A stretch of DNA of 64,000 nt. Source: Aliisedimentitalea scapharcae (GTDB lineage: Bacteria; Pseudomonadota; Alphaproteobacteria; Rhodobacterales; Rhodobacteraceae). The DNA lies in contig NZ_CP123584.1 in assembly GCF_045277565.1 (NCBI RefSeq), positions 1,550,001-1,614,000 of the forward strand. The letters run 5' to 3'. The number at the start of each line of letters is the position of its first letter. Position 1 is the first letter of the stretch. The position numbers were made by a program, and so were the translations under genes. Below, piece by piece: positions 37,039 to 45,897 of this stretch. The notes beneath the pieces are model-generated. The model saw nothing but the letters and a program-made list of their open reading frames with translations, did not search any database and was not told the origin of the DNA.

Positions 37039-37275
37039 TTGAAGAAGCTCACAAAAACCAATGTGTTCAAAGAATATGTTTCAAAACCGGAAACCCCGAT
37101 GGACAAGACGACGCGTGTCGTCAGACAAATGGTCGACGAAGAAACGGTGCAACGTGACGCCAAAAATTCCCGACTGCGCAATGCTCGCCTTGAAAGAGAG
37201 GCGAACACGCCACCTGAAACCAAAGCTTCAGCAGCGCCCAAACCGCGTCGCACCAAAGCCGCTTCGACGCGGTAG
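37039..37275 (+). CDS. Small basic hypothetical protein with TTG start
   Basis: 78 aa from a TTG at 37039 preceded by AAAGGAAAC, the only start that gives a ribosome-binding site. The sequence is highly charged (MKKLTKTNVFKEYVSKPETP ... VRQMVDEETVQRDAKNSRLRNARLERE) with a predicted long helix and a Lys/Ala/Pro-rich tail (AAPKPRRTKAASTR), suggestive of a nucleic-acid-binding or adaptor protein. No family recognised. Confidence 0.6.
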   Translation: MKKLTKTNVFKEYVSKPETPMDKTTRVVRQMVDEETVQRDAKNSRLRNARLEREANTPPETKASAAPKPRRTKAASTR

Positions 37276-37401
37276 CCGAACTTCGGCGACTTTGTTTGCG
37301 TGATGTGTTCCGTAGGGCAGCAGGCACTTCAATCAGGCTGAAATCGGCCAGGGCTGGTCCCAGAACTTCCAATCTTCCCAGCCGAGCACAAGGATCCATC
37401 C

Positions 37402-37683
37402 ATGACAAACGCAGAGCGTTCCCCAGAAAAAACACACTATATCTGCCAGACTTATGTTGAAACGAAGGCTGGGCGAAATGGGCAGACCAGCCTGAAAATT
37501 GCCAAGCAATTTGAATATTCCACAGCGTCGGAAGCACAAAACAGAGCCGAACGAGAAGCTCTATCCGAGGATTGCGCGGGCGCCGACGCATACATGGTGA
37601 GTGAAGACCCGAACAGTGGAGAAGTTGGCGAACCAAGCTTCCTCGTAAGGCTAGGCAATGTTCCCGAATTTGACGATTTTTAA
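37402..37683 (+). CDS. Small conserved protein, intact paralog of the amber-interrupted gene at 28663
   Basis: 93 aa, MTNAERSPEKTHYICQTYVE through EFDDF. It shares KTHYICQTYV, KQFxYSTAxEA, NRAERxxxSxDCAGADAYM and GNVPEFDDF with the pseudogene. Soluble, with two cysteines, function unknown. The end motif is the most conserved part. It follows the small basic protein gene by 126 bp and is the last intact gene of the accessory region. Confidence 0.7.
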   Translation: MTNAERSPEKTHYICQTYVETKAGRNGQTSLKIAKQFEYSTASEAQNRAEREALSEDCAGADAYMVSEDPNSGEVGEPSFLVRLGNVPEFDDF

Positions 37684-38280
37684 GATCCCGAAAATAGCCG
37701 CTGCTTGCCCGGAGTTCATGTCCCTCAACCACGACAATTCCCTGGTTGGCAGGAGCGTTGGGGGCGAGCTCTTCCTCGATCCGAACTACGCAAGCCAAGT
37801 CAAGCGGTCATTGGTACGAGTGCAGCGAGTTCACACTCTATCCCGCGGTACGGCCGCATCTTACAAGTGACAGTAATATCCGCTTTGGGGCTGTCAGTAG
37901 CATTCTGGGCTGGAACCAGCCGTATCGACCCAAGCCGTGGATGCTGTTCCGACCGTCTGCGGTTGCTGTGAGCAGAAAGCGATCTTTGAAAAGTCACTGT
38001 TAAGGCAGCCAGGTTTATGATGTGAGCGGCCCTTAGTTCCTTGCCGATCGCGCATCTCAACACTCGATGCTGTGCAGTCCGTCAGGTCGGACTTTCGTCG
38101 CAGGCATATGAAATTGGAGCCTTGGAAGGCAAAACCGGACAAAGCAGGCTTTCACGGCAGGTGCACGAGCGGAACTGTCATTCTGAAATCTTGGCGACGG
38201 ACGTCGACTTGGCACCGCGTTTTGGTTGGACGCGGCACTGCAGATTGGCGGCTTCGAAACGACACAGGCTCTTGGCGGTG
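37684..38280. other. Gene-poor stretch at the end of the accessory region
   Basis: About 600 bp with no supported gene. It contains a segment (37864-37894) resembling 32690-32720, which I read as decayed repeat or gene relic. Confidence 0.45.
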
Positions 38281-39207
38281 TCAAAGCTCATCACGCCATG
38301 GCGGGTTTGAACCGGCCCGGCCAACATTGATTGCTGCAACCTGCGTGCCAAAATCAATGGCCCGTTGAATAGCGCGCTCTGAAACCGTTTGCAGTGCGGA
38401 TTTTGTGAGCACGCCTGCCTCGGACAGTCCTGCAAGTACACCGGCATTGAACGTGTCGCCTGCGCCAACGGTGTCGACGACATCGACTTTTTGACCGGCC
38501 ACAAAAACAGATTGCCCGTCCGGCAGCCATGCCTGGGCACCCGACCTGCCATGTGTCAAGATCACGACAGAGGGCCCAAACGACCGTAGGTGGGCGATTT
38601 TCATTTCGAGCGCATCGGTTGTTGGAATGATCCAGTTCAGGTCTTCATCAGATACTTTTACAATGTCCGCCAGCTTGAGCATCCGTTCGATACGGTTTCT
38701 GAAGTTCGGCTCATCAGTGATAAAACTGGGCCGAATGTTGGGATCGACCATCACAACACAGTTGCCTGCGTGCATTTGCGCAAACTGCATGTATGTTTCG
38801 GCCCCCGGATCACAGGCTAAACTGATGCCCCCAAAGTAAAGAGCGGAAACATCGCCCACATTGCCAGGTAAATCATCGGTTGCGATCATCCGCCCGGCCG
38901 AATTCTCGTCAAAGAACGAATACGAGGCGTGACCTTCAGACAGTTTGACAAAGGCCAAAGTCGTAGGGCGATCTGATCGTATGACCCTGTGCGTTTCGAC
39001 GTTGCTGGCCCGCAAGTCGGCCATAAGCTGATGACCAAACATATCTGTTGAAATGCCGCTCAATAGGCCGGTTCGGCAGCCAAGCCGCCCCAATCCAATT
39101 GCCGTGTTGAATATCGCGCCACCCGATCGCGGCACATATCCATTCGAGCCCCCAAGCGTTGGCTCGGGGATCATGTCGATGAGAGCTTCACCGCAGCAAA
39201 GGATCAT
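38281..39207 (-). CDS. PfkB family sugar kinase (fructokinase-like)
   Basis: 308 aa ribokinase-fold protein. The N-terminal ILCCGEALIDMIPEP and SGGAIFNTAIGLGRLG mark the sugar-binding lid, and the C-terminal signature DTVGAGDTFNAGVLAGL contains the catalytic aspartate. In this operon it follows the mannitol dehydrogenase gene (70-bp gap), so phosphorylation of fructose made from mannitol or sorbitol is the natural assignment. Kinase specificity is inferred from context. Confidence 0.88.
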   Translation of the reverse strand: MILCCGEALIDMIPEPTLGGSNGYVPRSGGAIFNTAIGLGRLGCRTGLLSGISTDMFGHQLMADLRASNVETHRVIRSDRPTTLAFVKLSEGHASYSFFDENSAGRMIATDDLPGNVGDVSALYFGGISLACDPGAETYMQFAQMHAGNCVVMVDPNIRPSFITDEPNFRNRIERMLKLADIVKVSDEDLNWIIPTTDALEMKIAHLRSFGPSVVILTHGRSGAQAWLPDGQSVFVAGQKVDVVDTVGAGDTFNAGVLAGLSEAGVLTKSALQTVSERAIQRAIDFGTQVAAINVGRAGSNPPWRDEL

Positions 39208-39277
39208 GGGCTTCCCTCAACAAAGGCTAAGATACTGAATCGTTTTACACATAGGTTACTCCTAATTTTGGCAGTTC

Positions 39278-40774
39278 TCACTGGGCGAGGTAAGTTGCCA
39301 TCGCTTTTTCGAGCCCTTCGTCCCAGATCACGTTTAGCCACTTTGTGAAGCTGTCGGAAAATTGAGGCTGATCTGCCAGGTCTCCGTAAATCTGGCGCAT
39401 CTCAAGCCATGTGACCGGGTTTTCGCGTGCTTGATTGGCTTTCGTTCTCAATTCGTCCCAGAATGGGTCATTGGGTTCGATTGTGCTGCCATCCTCGCGG
39501 GTGCCTTGGCACATCCGTGCCCAGGCCGCTTCGATCAGGGCAAGCCCTTTGATTGAGGTGCCATTTGTCAGACCATCACGGATTGAGGGGATCAAAAAAC
39601 CAGCATGGCGAGACGAGCCGTCAAATGCCACCCGCCGGGTTGTATCGACAATCTGCGGGTTCGAGAACCGGCCATGGATCAGTGCGACATAGTCCTTTGG
39701 TGTCGTACCCAAGACAGGTTTTACCGATGGTGCGATTTCTTCCGTCGCAACCTTGGTGAACAGTCGGCCGATCAGATCATGCTTCATACAATCCGCAATC
39801 GTTTGGACCGAAAGAACCTCTCCCGGCACAGAGATCACCTGATGGCCGCCGTTCAGTATCCTTATTTTCATCGCCTCATAGCCGTGAACATCATCCGTGA
39901 ATGTCACGCCGACATCATCCAGATCGGGTCGCCCGGCACAAAAGTTATCTTCGATAACCCATTGGCGGAAATTTTCATGGGTCACCGGGGCCTGATCGTC
40001 GATGCCCAGCTGATGGACCAAGGCCAGCTCATTCGGACCGGTTGCCGGGACGATGCAATCGACCATTGAATTCGGGAACGTACAGTTGAGATCAATCCAA
40101 TCTGCCAGTTCTGGGTCGGACATGCGCGCCAATGACACCACCGTTTGCCGCAATACATCTCCGTTGCCCTGCAAGTTGTCGCAACACAGGCAGGTAAACG
40201 GACCGGACCCATTTTCGCGACGCAAGCGAAGCGCGGCAACAACTGCACCGAATGCGGTTTTGGGTTGGTCGGGTTTGCGGCTGTCATGGACAATATCGGG
40301 GTGCGTCGGGTCAAACCCCTTGTTGGCAGGGTCAATAAAGTAACCGCCCTCGGTCACAGTCATCGAAACGATGCGAATGTCCGGGTGGGCCATCCGTTCG
40401 ATCAGTCGCTCGTTACCTTGCTCAATCGGCAGGTAATCGATCATCGAGCCGACGACTTCGGCAAAAGAGGATGATGGATCCAGCTCAATCAAGGTTGTCA
40501 GGCAGTCCTGCGCCACCAGCTTGTCCCGCATGATGGCGTCGTAGGGTCGAACACCGGCACCAATGATCGCCCAATCCAGCGCCGCCCCCCTTTGCATCAG
40601 GCGATGCAGATACCATGCCTGATGGGCACGGTGAAAGTTGCCAAGGCCAATGTGGACAATACCCGGTTTCAGCTTGGCACGATTATAGGACGGGCGCAAA
40701 ACCGCCTCTGGAAGCTCGTTCAGAGTTGCATTGCTCAGTTTCACCAGATCGGTTCCCTGCGGTTGCTTTTCCAT
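39278..40774 (-). CDS. mtlK: Mannitol 2-dehydrogenase family oxidoreductase
   Basis: 498 aa of the long-chain polyol dehydrogenase family: GIVHIGLGNFHRAHQAWYLHRL (Rossmann motif), TVTEGGYFIDPANKG, CCDNLQGNGDVLR and KIRILNGGHQVI blocks. It oxidises mannitol, or related polyols, to fructose with NAD. It overlaps the upstream SDR stop by one base (TGATG), so translation is coupled. Polyols reaching it would enter through the ABC transporter at 41.5-45.8 kb. Confidence 0.9.
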   Translation of the reverse strand: MEKQPQGTDLVKLSNATLNELPEAVLRPSYNRAKLKPGIVHIGLGNFHRAHQAWYLHRLMQRGAALDWAIIGAGVRPYDAIMRDKLVAQDCLTTLIELDPSSSFAEVVGSMIDYLPIEQGNERLIERMAHPDIRIVSMTVTEGGYFIDPANKGFDPTHPDIVHDSRKPDQPKTAFGAVVAALRLRRENGSGPFTCLCCDNLQGNGDVLRQTVVSLARMSDPELADWIDLNCTFPNSMVDCIVPATGPNELALVHQLGIDDQAPVTHENFRQWVIEDNFCAGRPDLDDVGVTFTDDVHGYEAMKIRILNGGHQVISVPGEVLSVQTIADCMKHDLIGRLFTKVATEEIAPSVKPVLGTTPKDYVALIHGRFSNPQIVDTTRRVAFDGSSRHAGFLIPSIRDGLTNGTSIKGLALIEAAWARMCQGTREDGSTIEPNDPFWDELRTKANQARENPVTWLEMRQIYGDLADQPQFSDSFTKWLNVIWDEGLEKAMATYLAQ

Positions 40775-41547
40775 CAGCTCATCCAGTTTCCACCGTCCAC
40801 ATTGTAGGTTTGTGCAACAATGTAATCGGCGTCTTGCGAGGCGAGAAAAACCGCCATTCCAGTCAGATCTTCGGCCTGCGCCATGCGCCCAACAGGAACA
40901 GCTTCTCCAACTTCCCTTTTCTTTTGTCCGGGGGCTTTGCCTTCGTATTTTGCAAAATAGGCATCTACGCCGTCCCAGTGTTCACCATCCACCACACCCG
41001 GTGCGATGGCATTCACGTTGATCCCATGTTTGATCAGGTCGAGACCCGCCGATTGGGTCAAGCTGATGACGGCGGATTTGCTGGCGCAGTAAACGGCCAC
41101 CAAAGGTTCACCGCGTCGACCGGCCTGGCTGGCCATGTTGATGATCCTGCCCTTGATGCCGTGTTTAATCATATGTCGCGCAACGGCTTGCAGCGTGAAC
41201 AATGGCCCGGCGACATTGGCATCAAAAACCCGTGCGTATTCTTCGCGTGTGATTTCCACAATCGGGGCGGCCGTGAACACCGCCGCGTTGTTGATCAAAA
41301 TGTCGATCTGACGCAGGCTTTTGACGGTTTGGGCAATGGCAGCATCAATGCTGTCTTGCCGGGTGACATCCATTTCAACGGCAATAGCACCTTCACCGAT
41401 TTCGGCAGCGGCGTCCCGCGCGCGATCACCGTCGATGTCCGCAATGGCAACTCGGGCGCCTTCGGTGACATAGGCCTTGGCAAAGGCCAGCCCGATCCCC
41501 CGGGCAGCTCCAGTAATCAGCGCCGATTTACCGTCCAGTCGTTTCAT
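40774..41547 (-). CDS. smoS: Short-chain dehydrogenase, sorbitol dehydrogenase-like
   Basis: 257 aa SDR. The coenzyme motif TGAARGIG spans residues 12-19, the catalytic triad is Ser140, Tyr153 and Lys157 (INMASQAG ... YCASK), and the NNAA block lies at 86-89. In alphaproteobacterial smo operons this enzyme converts D-sorbitol (and galactitol) to a ketose. It overlaps the ATPase gene by 4 bp and the mannitol dehydrogenase gene by one. Specificity follows from operon context. Confidence 0.87.
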   Translation of the reverse strand: MKRLDGKSALITGAARGIGLAFAKAYVTEGARVAIADIDGDRARDAAAEIGEGAIAVEMDVTRQDSIDAAIAQTVKSLRQIDILINNAAVFTAAPIVEITREEYARVFDANVAGPLFTLQAVARHMIKHGIKGRIINMASQAGRRGEPLVAVYCASKSAVISLTQSAGLDLIKHGINVNAIAPGVVDGEHWDGVDAYFAKYEGKAPGQKKREVGEAVPVGRMAQAEDLTGMAVFLASQDADYIVAQTYNVDGGNWMS

Positions 41548-42548
41548 TCGATCCGCAGCCCCTGCGCATCGAATTTGTGGATCTGGTTGGCTTGTGGTGT
41601 CAGGTAAATCGTATCGCCGTGTTTCACCGAAATATCCCCGGTAATGCGGACGGTGACCATGTCGGCAAGCCCGGTGTCATGAACGTGGATAAACGTGTCG
41701 GACCCCAAATGTTCGGCGACGCCAACGCGCCCTTCCCATTGGCCTGCAGTCATGCTGACTTCGGTATGCTCCGGGCGGATGCCGATCGTATGTGCGCCAT
41801 GTTTCTCGGCCTCGGGCCCCGAGAAAAGGTTCATCTTTGGCGAGCCGATGAAGCCGGCAACAAAGACATTCTGTGGCTTGTGGTACAGATCCAGTGGTGA
41901 ACCAACCTGCTCAATCACACCTGCCTGAAGAACCACGATCTTGTCGGCCATGGTCATTGCCTCCACCTGATCGTGCGTCACGTAGATCATGGTGGTCTGC
42001 ATGCGCTCATGCATCTCGCTGATTTCAAGCCGCATTCCCACGCGCAAAGCAGCGTCGAGGTTCGATAGGGGTTCGTCAAACAGGAAGGCCGAAGGGTCAC
42101 GGACAATGGCACGGCCAATGGCGACCCGCTGCCGCTGCCCACCGGACAGTTGCCCCGGCTTGCGATCCAGATAATCCATCAGGTTCAAAGATCGGGCCGC
42201 AGTTTCGACACGTTTGTCGATTTCCGCCTGATCCATCTTTTCCATACGCAGTGGAAAGCCAATGTTCTTGCGCACCGTCATATGCGGATAAAGCGCATAG
42301 GACTGGAACACCATGGCCAAGCCCCGTTTTGACGGGGGCACGTCGGTCATATCCATGCCGTCAATCGCGATGCCGCCAGAGGTCAGGTTTTCGAGCCCGG
42401 CAATCATGCGCAACAGCGTGGATTTACCACAACCGGACGGGCCGACAAAAACTGCAAATTCACCGTCTTCGATGGTCAGGTCCAGCGGGGGGATGACTTC
42501 GACATCACCGAACCGCTTGGATACTTGATCGAGTACAATACGTCCCAT
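41544..42548 (-). CDS. smoK: Polyol ABC transporter ATP-binding protein
   Basis: 334 aa MalK/UgpC-type ATPase: Walker A GPSGCGKST (residues 36-44), signature LSGGQRQRVAIGRAI, Walker B AFLFDEPLSNLD and the switch THDQVEAMT, followed by the ~100-residue MalK-type regulatory domain (IGIRPEHTEVSM). It energises import with SmoF and SmoG. The start is 9 bp downstream of the permease gene. Confidence 0.9.
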   Translation of the reverse strand: MGRIVLDQVSKRFGDVEVIPPLDLTIEDGEFAVFVGPSGCGKSTLLRMIAGLENLTSGGIAIDGMDMTDVPPSKRGLAMVFQSYALYPHMTVRKNIGFPLRMEKMDQAEIDKRVETAARSLNLMDYLDRKPGQLSGGQRQRVAIGRAIVRDPSAFLFDEPLSNLDAALRVGMRLEISEMHERMQTTMIYVTHDQVEAMTMADKIVVLQAGVIEQVGSPLDLYHKPQNVFVAGFIGSPKMNLFSGPEAEKHGAHTIGIRPEHTEVSMTAGQWEGRVGVAEHLGSDTFIHVHDTGLADMVTVRITGDISVKHGDTIYLTPQANQIHKFDAQGLRIE

Positions 42549-42557
42549 GGTCTTTCC

Positions 42558-43391
42558 TTATTTCACGGCGCCAAAGGTCAAGCCTTGGACAAGTTGTTTC
42601 TGGCAGAACCATCCAAGGACAACGATGGGCCCAACTGCGGCGGTTGAGACGGCGGACAGGCGCCCGAAGAACAAGCCTTCTGGTGCACGGTTGCCTTCGA
42701 TGAGCTTGGAGAGCGTGGCGGCGTCGATCGTAGTGAGACGGACCGTCCAATAGGCTTCGTTCCAGCAAAAAATGAAAACCAGAAGCGCAGTAGAGGCGAT
42801 GCCACCCCAGGCAAGAGGAATGAGGATCTCCTTGATCTCACCCCAGGTATTGACGCCGTCCATCTTGCCCGCTTCGATAATGTCCCTTGGGATTTCCTTG
42901 AAGTAGGTGAACAGCATCCAGATTGCGATTGGCAGGTTGATCAGGCTCAGCACGGTAATGATCAAGATATGCGTGTCATAAAGCCCGATGCCTTTGGCAA
43001 GAAATATCATCGGATAGAGCACGGCCGCTGCCGGCAGCATTTTGGTCGACAACATCCACATCAAGATGTCTTTGGTGGCGCGGCTTGGATTGAACGCCAT
43101 CGCGTATGCTGCGGGGATACTGACAAAAAGCGTAAACACCGTGGCCGACACAGCCGTGATGATCGAGTTGCGTGCAAAGCGCCAGTAGTCGTAATTTTCC
43201 ACCATGTTGAAATAGTTCTCAAGCGTTGGTGTGAAAAAGACCAGGTTCTCTGGCTTTACTGCGTCGGCATCTGTCTTAAAGCTCGTCAAAACCATCCAGA
43301 AAATCGGGAAGAAAAAGAGCAGTCCGACACCCCAGGCCAGAACAGGCCGCCCATAGGTGCTGAATTTCGAAGTTTGTGCAACGATTGGCAT
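42558..43391 (-). CDS. smoG: Polyol ABC transporter permease (second subunit)
   Basis: 277 aa MalG-type permease with six membrane segments. The coupling motif IEAGKMDGVNTWGEIKEIL is at residues ~190-208. It ends with FCQKQLVQGLTFGAVK, typical for this family. It lies 12 bp downstream of smoF and forms the channel with it. Confidence 0.9.
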   Translation of the reverse strand: MPIVAQTSKFSTYGRPVLAWGVGLLFFFPIFWMVLTSFKTDADAVKPENLVFFTPTLENYFNMVENYDYWRFARNSIITAVSATVFTLFVSIPAAYAMAFNPSRATKDILMWMLSTKMLPAAAVLYPMIFLAKGIGLYDTHILIITVLSLINLPIAIWMLFTYFKEIPRDIIEAGKMDGVNTWGEIKEILIPLAWGGIASTALLVFIFCWNEAYWTVRLTTIDAATLSKLIEGNRAPEGLFFGRLSAVSTAAVGPIVVLGWFCQKQLVQGLTFGAVK

Positions 43392-43403
43392 GATCTGGCG
43401 CTC

Positions 43404-44342
43404 CTATTCCATCAGGGTCTTGCCAACCATCCGCAGCAGGAAAATGGCTACGATGTTGGCTAGGATGACGGCAAAGATGCCGGTTGCGCTGGCGGCGCCA
43501 ATGTTGTTGTTGGCAAACTCGCCAATCAGATAAGGCAGGTTCTTGTTGCCATTGCCCCGGCTGACGATTTCTATTTCCGCATACAGCGACAGGTGAAAAA
43601 TGGCCTGGATCATCACCACGATTGCGATCGGTCGGCCCAGATGCGGCAACGTCAGAAAGCGGAATTGAGACCAGGTGCCCGCGCCATCCAGAACCGCCGC
43701 TTCTTTTTGCTGCTGATCCTCGGATTGAAGCGAGGTCATGAAGATTAGGACAGCAAATGGCGTCCACTGCCACGTGACCATCATGATAACGGCGATGGCC
43801 GATGTCTGTGTTGCGCGAAAGGATATCGGTTCGAATTCAGGCCAAAGCGAAAAGAAGCTGCCCAACACGGGCATTTGCCTCAGGCCGTCCAGCATGTCGT
43901 TCACGCCGGCAATTGCAATGCCCTGCAGGCCAAGAACCGGATCAAGGATCATGTTGATCCAGAGAACCGCATTGACCGCAGGCATCACAAAGAACGGCGA
44001 GATCAGCAATACCCGTACAATCCCCTGTCCTGGAAAGGTCTTGTTGATCAGTACGGCAATCAAAATGCCCAGTATGACCGTCAGGAACAGAATGCTGCAC
44101 ACGATGAACAGGCTGTTCTGAATGGCGAGCACGAAGTCCTTGGAATTCAGAACAAATTCGTAGTTGCCGAAACCACGCCAGTTGCTCAGGCTTGGTGATG
44201 TCCATTCGGGTCGGCGCAGGTTGTTCAGCACGTACCGAATGAATGAAAAATAAAGGGTCATCCCAAGCGGGACCAGCATCCAAATCAAAAGCAGCAAAAC
44301 CGCAGGTGTTTGAAGAAGCCGAGGAAGCTTTCTGTCAGACAT
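43404..44342 (-). CDS. smoF: Polyol ABC transporter permease (first subunit)
   Basis: 312 aa MalF-type permease, with a single leading membrane segment (LLLLIWMLVPLGMTLYFSFI) and the EAA-like loop KEAAVLDGAGTWSQFRFLTLP. It is the first permease gene, 151 bp downstream of the binding-protein gene, with a hairpin between them that may lower permease expression. Confidence 0.9.
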   Translation of the reverse strand: MSDRKLPRLLQTPAVLLLLIWMLVPLGMTLYFSFIRYVLNNLRRPEWTSPSLSNWRGFGNYEFVLNSKDFVLAIQNSLFIVCSILFLTVILGILIAVLINKTFPGQGIVRVLLISPFFVMPAVNAVLWINMILDPVLGLQGIAIAGVNDMLDGLRQMPVLGSFFSLWPEFEPISFRATQTSAIAVIMMVTWQWTPFAVLIFMTSLQSEDQQQKEAAVLDGAGTWSQFRFLTLPHLGRPIAIVVMIQAIFHLSLYAEIEIVSRGNGNKNLPYLIGEFANNNIGAASATGIFAVILANIVAIFLLRMVGKTLME

Positions 44343-44457
44343 GAATCTATCCTTCGAGCGGAACGGTGATTTCGTTCAGCTTGTGATGAGAGCGTTGCGA
44401 ATGCTTGGACTGTATCTGCGGCTTGATCGTTTTATCAACAAAAGCTGCAGGGTTATG

Positions 44458-44484
44458 AGAGGGCCCGGTGAACCTGGGCCCTCT
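44458..44484 (-). promoter_or_regulatory. GC-rich stem-loop between smoE and smoF
   Basis: AGAGGGCCC and GGGCCCTCT pair around a 9-nt loop, 9 bp after the smoE stop. It is probably a stabiliser or attenuator that separates binding-protein from permease expression. The U-run is weak on the minus strand. Confidence 0.6.
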
Positions 44485-44493
44485 TTGGTGTGA

Positions 44494-45780
44494 TCAGTCG
44501 TAGTAACCAGCTTCGCGCATAATCGAATCTGCTGCGTCCTGTGATGCGGCCAGGGCGTCTTCGACGGATTTGGCACCAGACAAAGCGGCTGCCATTTCCT
44601 GTGCAACGGCTGAGCCCACTTCGGGGAATTCCGGAATGGCCGCGAATTGAACGCCGACATAAGGCTTCAGGTCGGTTGCGGCAGGTGCTGCGCCGTCGAT
44701 CGCAGCCAGTTCAGCCGCCGCAAAGCCAGCGGCGGCCTGGAACTCGGGGATCGCATAGGTCGATGCCCGTTGGCCTGTCGGTACAGATCCCCAACCAAAG
44801 TCCGGATGGTTTCCAACAGCCTGAACGTATTCTTTTGACGTTGCCCATTCGATGAATGCACCTGCCGCTTCGGCGTTTGGTGACCCTGCAGGAATTGCCA
44901 TTGCCCACGCCCACAACCAGTTGGCACCAACCGGGTTGCCCGCGTTCGGCGATTGAGCGTATGCGACACCGTCAACTTCCAGGAACGAAGCCGCGATGGT
45001 TGCGTCAATCCACATGCCGCACTTGCCTTCGTTGTAAAGAGCAAGGATCTCGTTGAACGAATTGCCTTCTGAACCCGGAGGGCCGTAGTTGCCGAGCAGG
45101 TCAACGTAGAAGTTGATTGCAGCGTTCCATTCAGCGGAGTCCAGCGTCGGCTTCATGTCTTTGTCGAACCATGCGCCACCAAAGGAGTTCACGACTGTTG
45201 TGATAAACGCCATGTTGTCGCCCCAACCCGGCTTGCCACGAAGACAGGCACCATAGACACCGTTGTCCGGGTCGTGGATCGCGGCGGCCGCTGCTTTGAC
45301 ATTATCCCAGCTGTCATTGTCAGCGATGGAAACACCAGCCGCGTCCGTCAAATCCTTGCGGTACATGACCATCGACGATTCACCGTAGAACGGGGCCGCG
45401 TAAAGCGTCCCGTCATGCGACAAACCATTGCGCATGGCGGGCAGGATGTCGTCTACGTCATAGTCCGTTCCAAAAGTCAGGGGTTCAATCCAACCGGCCG
45501 CGCCCCAGATCGGTGCCTCCTGCATGCCGATGTTGATGATGTCGTATTGACCGCCGCCGGTTGCTGTATCGGACGTGACCTGTTCGCGCAGAACGCCTTC
45601 TTCGAGGGAGACCCAGTTCAGCTCGACACCAGTTTCGGCGGTGTAAGCTTCGGCCACCTTCTGCATGTTGATCATATGGCCGTTGTTTACGATCGCGATT
45701 GTCAGGCTTTCAGCGGTCGCAGCAGAGCCCGACATGAGAGCAATAGCGCTGGCCGCGCAAAGTGCTTTTCCAAAGGACAT
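44494..45780 (-). CDS. smoE: Polyol ABC transporter substrate-binding protein
   Basis: 428 aa extracellular solute-binding protein family 1, with a signal peptide (MSFGKALCAASAIALMSGSA ... TAES). SMQKVAEAYTAETGVELNW-like and DIINIGMQEAPIWGAAGWI blocks are typical of SmoE/MalE-type proteins. As the first structural gene of the polyol operon it captures sorbitol or mannitol in the periplasm. A LacI-type operator lies in its promoter. Confidence 0.9.
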   Translation of the reverse strand: MSFGKALCAASAIALMSGSAATAESLTIAIVNNGHMINMQKVAEAYTAETGVELNWVSLEEGVLREQVTSDTATGGGQYDIINIGMQEAPIWGAAGWIEPLTFGTDYDVDDILPAMRNGLSHDGTLYAAPFYGESSMVMYRKDLTDAAGVSIADNDSWDNVKAAAAAIHDPDNGVYGACLRGKPGWGDNMAFITTVVNSFGGAWFDKDMKPTLDSAEWNAAINFYVDLLGNYGPPGSEGNSFNEILALYNEGKCGMWIDATIAASFLEVDGVAYAQSPNAGNPVGANWLWAWAMAIPAGSPNAEAAGAFIEWATSKEYVQAVGNHPDFGWGSVPTGQRASTYAIPEFQAAAGFAAAELAAIDGAAPAATDLKPYVGVQFAAIPEFPEVGSAVAQEMAAALSGAKSVEDALAASQDAADSIMREAGYYD

Positions 45781-45852
45781 CCGGGTTCCTCCCTAGGTTG
45801 GATGTGATGCACGAACGGTAGCAAGTCTCGTTGTTTCGCGTCAATTAAAACT

Positions 45853-45866
45853 TTTACGCGCGTAAA
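45853..45866. promoter_or_regulatory. LacI-type operator upstream of smoE
   Basis: TTTACGC-GCGTAAA is a perfect 14-bp palindrome 73 bp upstream of smoE. A matching site lies upstream of the lacI gene (47008-47023). The CGCG centre is typical for LacI-family operators. Confidence 0.7.
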
Positions 45867-45897
45867 TTTATATAATTATGGTTTCCCTTTCAGCCCC

